64,000 nucleotides of DNA from Desmodesmus armatus (taxonomy: Eukaryota > Chlorophyta > Chlorophyceae > Sphaeropleales > Scenedesmaceae). The stretch spans positions 310,001 to 374,000 of the forward strand of contig VIIQ02000581.1 in assembly GCA_007449985.2 (NCBI GenBank), in the 5' to 3' direction. The position numbers and the translations under genes were made by a program. Below the pieces are notes generated by a model, which was not told the DNA's origin, made no database searches, and worked only from the letters and a program-made list of their open reading frames with translations. Shown in pieces: positions 55,501-64,000 of the stretch (its first letter is position 1; the number at the start of each line of letters is the position of its first letter).

Positions 55501-58500
55501 CATTGATGGCCTACCATGGGTGATTGGCTGTCACGCAGTTCATGCTCCTGAGTGAAAGCCGTGCATAGCCACACTTGTACTGACCTGGTCTGTCAGGTTT
55601 GATTGCAGCAGCCTGTTGGGTGTGGAGCTGATGTCGAGCAAATCCGGGAACTGGCTGGGGTACATGGTGGCAAAGCCCTGGGGGTCGTCTGTCACACTGC
55701 CTCGCATGGCCTTCTGGTACAGCTTTTGCTGGACCTCGTCTGGGGACGCGCCCTGCAGTGGACAACCCCTTTGTGAGCGTCAGGCAACATAGTGCTGGCT
55801 TTCAAGGTAAAATTAATTGCAGGGAAAAACATAGGCAGGACTGTTAGCTGCTTTGCCAAGGGCAGGCGTGCAGGCAAGGTTTCTGCCTGTGTTGGGCTTG
55901 TGCATGCAGGTGAACTGGACAAGACAAGCAGCACAAACACTGTACCGGATGTGTCTCCAGGTAGGCTGCGACAACACCAGTGACAAATGGGGCTGCCATT
56001 GAGGTTCCTGCGCAAATGGCGTACAGCATAGGTTGAGAGGGAGGTGTCTTGAACTGTTGTGCCTACAGTGGTGTCTGGCCAGCAGCGGTGCCACGTGTGC
56101 ACAAGCAGCATGCTCCTACAAGCAGGCCAAGTCGACTTGTCAAGCAGGCCGACGTCGGCCAAGCCCATAGGCTGTGGTGCAGTCAATGTGAGCAGGGCGA
56201 CATTTGATTCTGGCTGGGACTGTGCCGAGTCCAATGGAATCTTGCGCACCTGTCTTGTAGGCAATGCCATTGTCTCCCTTCTGAGATACGGCACTCAGAA
56301 TACCAACGCCGGGCGCAAAGACGTCCACACAAGCTCCCCTGCGTCCAGCACACACCCAAAAGCATGTTTTTTTACAGGCAGTGACATGCAACGGAGCCAG
56401 TATGTGTAAACGTTGAGCTGTGGGCGCCTTGCATAGAACGACTTGCTTGTCGTACCCCTTGCAGGGGCTGTGGCCAGGCAAACCCAGTCAGATGCAGGGG
56501 TATCAGCTGCCAGGCGCAGTCGGCCACCAAGCTGCAAAAGCGTGTAAGCATGGTCCAACACCCACCAGTTTGCATAAGCCCAACGGCAAAGCTTGTCGTC
56601 AATGGCTGCAACAGTGATAGCAGATGGGCTGCTGGCGGGAGATGCAAGACAGGCGTCCTTCCCACTGTTGCCTGCACACATGAAACAACATTGTGGAGTG
56701 TGCAACATACCTGTCAACAAGTGTGTGTGAAGGTGACGCATACCTTCTTGAGCAGACAAGATGTTTGTTCAGCTCAAGCGTTCACGGAATGTAGCCTGAA
56801 TGTAGTCTGAAGGCAATGCAGCCTGCAGAGTAGCGGTCTGAGTGCCCAAGTGACCATCCCTGCTATGAGGCTGCAGCACACTGACCTGAAGACACCACAA
56901 CATGCACGTGGTTGACCTTGATGAGCTGCTCCACAGCTTGGTTGACAATGCTGCTGAAGCCACCCTCGATGGACATGTGCACTACTGCAGGCTTGATGTG
57001 GTTTTTGGCAACCCACTCGAGGCCCTGTCAAGGCATGGACAATGGACAACCCAGGGTCGTCTCAGCATGAGCCACAATCGCTTGAAATAGTCAGGCGTAC
57101 ATCCATTGAGGTGCATGTGACTCCTGTGCAAAGCGTCATGCGGGCAGTCCTCACCACCACCGCAAGTTGCCGCTAGGAGACATATCCCAAGCCTAGGTTT
57201 GCAACCAACCTCACAATTCACTTACCTTGAGGAGGGCTGACACCATTGCTGTGCCATCACATGCAAGCACCCTGACTGCATGCAGCGTGACATTTTTGGC
57301 CACTCCAAACGTGTTCCCTGCAGAATGGCAGCACACACTCCTTTGAGCTGCTGCACTGCAGATGCTACACCAAGATCACTGTGCAGCGCATGACAGGTAT
57401 GGCCTGCACAAGCAATACGCTTGGCTGCCTGGCTGCCAAGGGCTTGAGCTGCGCTCCATGCAGGGTTGTCACCCAGTTACTTACCACCAACAACCGCTGC
57501 AACATGTGACCCATGTCCATGGCAGTCCTCACTGCTGTTTGTGCCGTAGACGGCATCAAAAGCATGGAAGGCGCGTGTTTGCTGTGTGACAGGGTCGATG
57601 AACTCTGCATGTGTCGTCCTGATAAACACAAGAAGGACAGAGCGTGAGGGCAAGTGAGGTTAGGGAGACTAATGCACACAGTACACGGCTCTAGCCCAGA
57701 TTTACTGCTGATTGCAGTCTGGCCTGCATATGTGTCTGTGCAAGGTGTCAATGTGGTGCCATGTGTGCCTGACGCCTGCCCTGTTGGCCCCCTGCAGGTT
57801 CCAGCTGCCCCCCTTCCAGCTGCCTGAGGGTGCGAGCTGTGGGAGAGGCGGGACGACCTCAGCGACATGCAGCTGTCAGGAAACAAGGTGCGCTGACCCT
57901 GACATCAAAGCAACGTTCTCCCTGCCCCACCCCCCGCCCACCTTATACCGGTGTCCAGAATGTACGCATGCACACCAGTCCCTGCAGACAGTTTACACGT
58001 GGCCATTGCTACTGGCGCCTTTGGAGTCACCAGGACCAACGTGCTGAGCCACAACTGTGTTTGTGTTTAGCGCACCACTGCCAAGCTCCCACCGAAGAAG
58101 TTGCTGGCAAGAAAGCCCTTGCTGCTATCATGCTCATTGTGAGCCTGACCATAAGCCCACATCGAAACGACAAGCATGAAGCCATTGTTTGATCATACGT
58201 CAACTGCACACACCATTGTATGTGTAGTGATATGTCCTGTCCAGAGGCAACTGCCCTTGGTCCAGGATGTCGAGGCCCCACGTGGCATTGTACTCTTCTG
58301 GCAACATGCGCCGCTTTGCAGCTTCTGCCAGCTGCTGTGGTGGTGTGAACAGCAGGCGCCTGTGTGGCTGCGACCCATTTGCAGGAAACTCCAAAGCCAT
58401 GCCGGGCCCAGCGCCATAGCTGGCAGGGGCTTCCTGCCTGCCCTGTCCTGCAGGAGGCTCGTACTGAGCCCACCCGCTGTCCTGCTGCTCTGGATCTATG

Positions 58501-59439
58501 AGCAGCTCAGACGGTGAGTCCACCTGTCATGCCAGCACAGCAGAAGCAGATGGCGGACTGAGCGCGTGCCAACAGCCTATTGCACTGCACTTTGTGTCAG
58601 GAGATGAAACATCCACTCATGCGTGAACACTGCATTGAAAAGCATAAGGCATGCAGCACAACCCGGTCATGCATGCTGCTGCCTGTCACCTTGATGGCTC
58701 TGTCGCTGATGACGAAGCTCACACTGCGCTTGTACACAGACTTGATGGTGTCCAGCTCTTTGAGGGTGAAGTGGCCTGCAGCACAGTGATAGCACAGGTG
58801 CAGCTTGAGGTGTGCTGGAGGCGCTCACGCGGTGTGCGTTGGCAACAGTCCTCACCTGCAAACCCGTTAAACAGCTGCGTGAACCTGGTAGAACAGTTCA
58901 GCACAAGCTGGGGAGCTCCCTTGTTGACCCCAACACTCTTCAGGCTTCTGGGGGAGTCTGGCTGCAGATGCCCAAGTGATGTAGAATCCAGGGTGTCAGG
59001 CTCCAGTGCTGCAGTGGTGAAGTCGTCCCTGTCTCCCGTGCTGACTGTTGGACAGAGGGTATTCCACAGCAGGTCCCCGTCCACCCCTGCCCACAGCGTG
59101 TTTCAGCACCGAAAACAGAATGTGGCTTCAGTATGCCGGGAGGAGCAGATCATACCGTGCAGGTTCTGTGTCAGGGACGGCTGAAGGCCAACTCTTTGTG
59201 CAACAGCACTTCGTGCAGCAGCTCACCATTGTTCCACACAACCAACCATGGCTCCTGGCCATCTGCACTGGGCGCTGTATAGGCTGTAGTGACGGCACTG
59301 TGTCATGAGCAGCGGGTGGGTGAGACGTGCACGCTTGTGCAGCTGTTGACACATCAGCACCAGCAAATTACCAAGCTCACCACCAACAGCAGCAGAGCAG
59401 CAGCAAACGCGCTGGCAGCTGCAGTGGTGAGATGTCCAT
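52523..59439 (-). CDS. Subtilisin-like serine protease (S8) with I9 propeptide, PPC domain and long disordered tail
   Basis: Phase-consistent exons: 59283-59227, 59086-58856, 58775-58690, 58523-58214, 57981-57942, 57618-57485, 57317-57226, 57024-56886, 56671-56566, 56338-56250, 56007-55946, 55752-55585, 55328-55069, 54776-54611, ~54500-54202 and 53896-52523 (TGA), about 1,200 aa. The start is unresolved; ATG 59439 (MDISPLQLPARLLLLCCCWW) resembles a signal peptide but its phase does not fit. The I9 propeptide is split over exons (PWLVVWNNG; FTQLFNGFAGHFTLKELD). Catalytic residues are all present: Asp in AYILDTG, His in DCHGHGSHVA, oxyanion Asn in NSGKDACLASPASSP, Ser in GTSMAAPFVTGVVA. A Calx/β-like segment, a PPC domain (YYIVVDGYSGAAGEYTLSV) and a 430-residue Pro/Ser/Ala-rich tail in one exon follow. 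A secreted or cell-wall protease is likely; Chlamydomonas sporangin (hatching enzyme) belongs to this superfamily, but orthology is not shown. Confidence 0.88.
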
Positions 59440-59747
59440 CAAATACACGTGACTTTAAACCACTTTTGCGAGTGCACGCCCAGCACCGACCAGCTGCAGC
59501 TGGGGATGGAGCAAAAGAGTTCACACCATGACTTGTCCTAGGGCAACATGTTCGAGCTTCTTTCGGCTTCTATCAAAATGTTTGCGCGACAATAAAGTAT
59601 TTCCGGCGTTGGGGCTTTGACAGTCAGACTGTCAGACTGACAGAGCTGTTGAAAAATTTCAAACTCCAGCACTTTAGTCATCAAACCCCACTGGCCAGTA
59701 CTCACAGGCTGGGGGCCACAGCACTGCATGTACCTGGACCACTTGCT
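59440..59747. other. Spacer, no gene seen
   Basis: 308 bp between the putative start of the subtilase and the stop of the next minus-strand gene; presumably subtilase promoter. An upstream first exon of the subtilase could lie here, as its present start is unresolved. Confidence 0.4.
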
Positions 59748-60934
59748 TCATTCAGTCCAGTGTTTCAGCAGCGCCGAAGTGATGCTCAAGGTCGAAGCCA
59801 ATGCAGCCTTCAAACTGGCAGCTGCCTGCAGGCTGGCATCGACCGTTTGCAGCAGGTCCGGTATGCTGCTGCACCCGAAGTGGGCGAGCAGCCTGCTTAT
59901 ACAGCTCACTGCATCGTCATCAACACCCAAAGAGGCTTGCGTACATCCTGCAGCAGCGCAGGCCTCAGCAGCTGCCTGCATCCACTGCTGCGCCAAGGGG
60001 CCGGAGGACTCTGACGGCATTGTCGCACACAGCTGCATGGCTTGGTCAAGAGTGCAACCTCCACCTGCATCATCAGCTGATACTACAGGCTGGCACTGCA
60101 CTGCCAGTTGCTGCATCAGGTTGGCACGGCGAGCTCTCCCAGCGGCCAGCTGCTGCTCAGCGGCTGCCAGGGCCTGCTTGGCTGCTGCCTTGCTGGTCTT
60201 TGACACAATCTGCTTTGCCTTGGCCTGCACACACAAAGGCGCCAGCAGGCTTGCATTAGCCCATACAAGCCCATACAAGCCTTGTTGAAACAGCAACAAG
60301 TTGGCACGTCCACTTGAGGATTGCAAAGCCAACCGTCGAGGCAGCTGCGTGCCTGGCCTGATGTGACCAACGCCTCCTGCCCTGCTTCTCACCTCCTGCA
60401 GCTTGGCCTGTGCCCTGCTTAGGGCCTCGTTGAGCGCCTGCACCTGCAGTTCCGCGTCATGCTGCTCCTGCTTGTGCTGTTGCTCAGCTTGGTCCAGGTA
60501 GTATTGCATGCTGACTGCACACTGCAGCCTGCGCGCAACAGCAGCAAGCTGCGACTCCAGTTGGGCAACCGTGCGCTGTGCTGGCGACTGCTTCTGCCGT
60601 GCGCCTGCAGGCAGACAACAAACGCTGACACTGTGTAACAGCTGGCAGCAACATGGTGCACGTTCAGCAGGGGTCACCTGCTGCTTGATTCTGGTGCCTG
60701 TAACCCACCTGCTGCCTGCATCATGCTTTGGCACTGGGAGGTGAGCTGCTCAAGCTCTGCCACCTGCTGCTGTCGCCGCTGGATCGCCTGGTCATGCTTG
60801 CTTCTGGCCCGTTGCAGCTCATTCTCCAGGTGGGCAAGGCTTGACTCCCGCCCTTGGGCGGCGTCCAGGCGTGTCAGCTTCTCGGTCAGCAATCTGTTCT
60901 CTTCCCTGAGCTTGCAGAGCACATGCTGGGCCAT
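59748..60934 (-). CDS. Coiled-coil protein of unknown function
   Basis: Three exons, 60934-60709, 60604-60393 and 60224-59748 (TGA), close in phase and give 304 aa. The first two-thirds are a long coiled coil beginning at the N-terminus (CKLREENRLLTEKLTRLD; HLENELQRARSKHDQAIQRR; AQLESQLAAVARRLQ). The last third is globular or helical (CTLDQAMQLCATMP; DDAVSCISRLLAHFG; LKAALASTLSITSALLKHW). Such architecture is common in centrosomal, augmin and axonemal proteins, but I cannot name a family. The start ATG at 60934 begins the coil at once, so no targeting leader is present. It is divergent from the gene at 61265. Confidence 0.7.
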
Positions 60935-61264
60935 GCTGCTGGTGGCAGTGCCAGGTGGTGTTTCAAGTGATGTATTCTTCAGCAGAGAGCAAAGTGATCA
61001 TTAGTGCATTGCCCCATACACTTGGCATACTAGCAAGCCAGGCACAGTGTCTCTCGGAGGTCATGTGACAGCTGTGTCAAACAAGATCAGATGAGTCAAG
61101 ACACGAGCAATGCCGCAAAGCACTAGCGGGCAGCGTTGATCATACGCAACATTCAGCTCAACCTGCAAATGTCTTACTCAAGATTATCTGTTCACTATTC
61201 TGTCTATCCTTTCAATCAGTAGCGTAGCAGTAGTTGTGGGTGGCAATGTGTGCCTGATCAACAG
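60935..61264. promoter_or_regulatory. Divergent promoter region
   Basis: 330 bp separate two divergent start codons. A TATA box was not seen; no other element was recognised. Confidence 0.4.
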
Positions 61265-64000
61265 ATGCACGGCAACGTCACGCCAACTATACGTCGAAAC
61301 AAGCCCAAACCTCCTAGTGCAACGGCAGCAGCAGCAGCCAAAGCTCAGCAGTACATCCAGGACCTTTGTTCCCGGTGGGAGCTGCAGGCAGTATCCAGGG
61401 GCAGCCATGATCCCTCGGCACAGCTCCAAGCCACAAGAATTCTGCAGCAGCTGACTCAGTACTTGGGACAGCACAGGTCCAGCTTCAAACATGGATCCAC
61501 CAGGTGGGTTGTGGGTGGAGATATGTTTGCGGAGGCATGGTGGCCCAACGCAACCTGAGTATGGTGCCATGCTCAAGGCTGACCACCTGTGTGCATGCAT
61601 GCTGCATGCAGGGCGCTGCTGCAGAAGCAGCTACCGCCTGAGCTGCTGCTAAACCTGTTGGCCAGCGGCCATGATGACATTCTCGTCGCGACCTTGCATG
61701 TGCTGCAAGACTTGGCACACATCATGCCTGTGCTGCCAGTGGACGCTGCTCCCCGCCTGGTGCAGTTGGTGTGCTGCCAGAGCCATGGTAAGCAGTGGGT
61801 GTGTGAAATGGCGCGATGTGTATCAGCAGATGAACAGGCAGCTGTCCCTCGCCATCAACTTTTGGTCAGTAGTGGGGACAGGGGGTGAGTCACGGGCAGC
61901 TGCTGAAGCAGCACTGTGTCATCCGCAACGTCCCTTCCCTTGTCACAGGTGCCGCAGCTGCGCGGGTGCTTACTGCCCAGCTGGCACACTGGCGATGCAG
62001 CCAGCTGCTGCCACACTGGAATGCAGCTGGGAGCACGGACAAGCTGTTCCGGCAGCTGCAGCATCTGCATGTGCTGACCTTGACACCTGTGGCATCAAGC
62101 AGGAACACAGCCAGCAAGGCAGCAGATGGCTGTGTCAGCATGTTGATGCTGCTAGCCAAGATGGCATCCCTTGCAGAACAGCAGATGCTGGCGCAGCTGT
62201 CTGCAGATGCTTGTACTGCTAGCAGGTGGGCATGGGTAATGCATGGGTATGGGGTATGGCAGCTTGACTTGTTTCGCGAGTCATGATTGTGCACCAATGT
62301 CGTAAGCCTGCTGGAGCACAGCCAGGGCAATCATCCAGTGATGACTGCCAGACTTGTTGGGATTGAGCCCGCTCCGCGTGCCTGTGGACAGTGCATCACT
62401 GTGAATTACAGGTGTCCCCAGGACGCGGTTCTCTGCTGCAATTGAGTGTGAGGCAACAATGAGTCCAGCTTCAGGCAGTACATCAACACACAGTATTGTC
62501 AAACACAATTTGGTTGGATGCGTGCATTGTGGTGCAGGTGGCTGCAGCTGCTGGTGGATGTCGTACAGCAGCAGCAGACATGCCTTGCTGGCAGCCATAC
62601 AGGCCTGCAGCTGCAGGACAGCTGCTTGGCCCTGCTGGCGAGCTTGAGTCGGTCCCCGGCAACATCACAGGCTCTCCTGGCCAGCACCCAGCTACGCCAG
62701 TCTGTGTTGCAGCTGCTGCATGGCGTCCTGCGCAGGTGTGTTGCCGCTCTGGTTGGCAGTGGAGGAAGATATTGCACTGCGGTTTGCCAGACCTAGCACG
62801 CCACTTGATTGATCGTGCGCCAGGCTGACAACTGGCATGCAGTTGCTACAACACGTGCGTTCTTGGGCATTGCATACTGTCCAACATGTTTGCTCCCTGA
62901 TGCTGCTGCGCGCAGGCCATGCTGTGTTTCAGAGGCAGATGCCAGCCACATCCAGTGCTGGATGAATGCAGCCACAGCAGCCAGCTTGCCAGCCATGTGG
63001 CAGCAGCAGCACCACTCGCAGCACGCACAGCACGCAGCGGTCAGCACGCTTGCCTCACATGAAGAGCAGCAGCTGTTGACCGACATCGCCATTGCAGCTG
63101 CAGCAACATTGTGCAATGAGTGCTTCAACAGCGGCGCCATTGCCAAGCAGGTTGATGGTGCAGCAGCCCTGCTGCTGGCGGCTGCGCTGCTGCCGTGCAG
63201 CGCAGCATATGGCAGTCAGCGCAGCTGTGTAAGCCAGTTCATGGGGGCTGTGCTGGGCAGCAGCTGCTGCCACGTGCTGCTCCATGCCCTGGCCTGCTCC
63301 ACAACCACAACTGCTGAGCAGGCTGCGCTGCTGGCAGCGGCAGCAGCTGCAGCTACTGCGTCAGCAGCGCAGGCGGGGCTGCGTCCGGTCACCCCAGATA
63401 CAGCGCAGGAGGCACCAGAAGGCGATACATCAAGCTCAGCAGGCCTGGTCGCGCTGGTGCCTGTGCAGCAGGACGTGCAGCCGGCATGGCTGCTGCTGCG
63501 CATGATTTGCGCTCAGTGTCCTGTGGTGGCTGCTGGTGGGGAGGGCAACGGGGCAATGGGCACACGCAGCAGCGCCGCACCCTTTGGTGCATCGGAGCTG
63601 CCGAGCCCCGGGCGCAGCGGCAGCCAGACACCACGCACGCATGTGCGGCAGCAGATGTCGCTCCTGCATGTTGCTAGCCGCGGTGGCAGTGGTCCTGCAG
63701 TGCAGCCTGAGCAGGTGCTGCGGGTGGTGCAGGCCTACTCCAGCCACATCACCACTGGCACAGATGTACACCGCGTGCCAGGGCTACTGCGCAGCCTGCA
63801 CTTCCTGATGTGCCAGTCTGTGCTGCGCGGTGGGTTGCCGGCCCGGCAACAGCAGCAGCAGGAGGAAGGCGCAGTGCAGCAGCACCATCAGCAGGGGCAC
63901 CTGCAGTGGCTGTCGCTGAGTAGCGACGGTGACACTAGCAGTGCCAGCAGCAACGGCGACGGTCACGATGGCGTACAGCAGCAGCTGGGGTCAGGCAGCC
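61265..64000 (+). CDS. Alpha-helical (ARM/HEAT-like) protein, 5' part, runs off the window
   Basis: Exons 61265-61503, 61612-61787, 61949-62225, 62538-62735 and 62916 to beyond 64000 join in phase; the last is open for over 1,080 bases to the window edge. ATG 61265 is the first in frame. The leader (MHGNVTPTIRRNKPKPPS) is basic and short. The rest is rows of amphipathic helices rich in Leu and Ala, for example RALLQKQLPPELLLNLLA, DDILVATLHVLQDLAHIMP, LQDSCLALLASLSRSPA and STQLRQSVLQLLHGVLRR, as in ARM/HEAT solenoids. Later come Gln/His/Ser-rich linkers. No catalytic motif is visible. A scaffold role is the usual one for such folds, but family and partner are unknown. The C-terminus is missing. 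Confidence 0.65.

Overview
This looks like nuclear DNA of a green alga, most likely a chlorophyte of the Chlorophyceae. Genes are split into many short exons by GT-AG introns with pyrimidine/CTGCAG-type acceptors. Coding sequence is rich in CAG/GCA runs (poly-Q, poly-A). Several genes are followed by TGTAA, the green-algal polyadenylation signal. The protein set is that of a photosynthetic eukaryote: a FLU-like tetrapyrrole regulator, a Rubisco-LSMT-like SET enzyme, a plastid YGGT protein, a mitochondrial MoaC/CNX3 and an organellar helical-repeat RNA-binding type protein. I cannot name the species from sequence alone. No rRNA, tRNA, CRISPR or intact transposon was recognised.

Layout. 0.3-1.0 kb: 3' end of an STI1/HOP-type protein (+). 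2.3-6.7 kb: coiled-coil protein with an Ala/Lys/Arg-rich basic tail (-), divergent from a SET-domain (LSMT-like) methyltransferase at 7.5-10.7 kb (+). 11.8-13.0 kb: tandem array of a 318-bp unit with an open frame on the minus strand. 14.0-14.5 kb: small gene of unknown function. 15.6-21.3 kb: OPR/FASTK-like helical-repeat protein in 12 exons. 21.9-24.3 kb: FLU/FLP homologue. 24.3-27.1 kb: no gene seen, with a 198-bp triplet microsatellite. 27.1-32.0 kb: minus-strand multi-module locus carrying two diverged copies of a domain I do not recognise, the most novel-looking coding material here. 33.4-37.1 kb: two tandem COQ10/START-like (SRPBCC) genes. 37.5-38.7 kb: MoaC/CNX3. 38.9-40.9 kb: YGGT protein, divergent from an unknown gene at 41.3-43.2 kb. 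43.2-47.7 kb: repeat-rich stretch with one tentative terminal exon. 47.7-51.6 kb: SMYD-like SET protein. 52.5-59.4 kb: large subtilase with I9 propeptide, complete catalytic residues, PPC domain and a long disordered tail. 59.7-60.9 kb: small coiled-coil protein, divergent from an alpha-helical (ARM-like) protein that runs off the window at 64.0 kb.

These are independent eukaryotic genes, not an operon. Shared themes are organelle targeting (FLU, YGGT, SRPBCC pair, CNX3, OPR-like) and protein-lysine methylation (two unrelated SET genes). Exon models were built by hand from splice sites and reading phase. Where all phases close I say so, and where they do not I say the junction is open.
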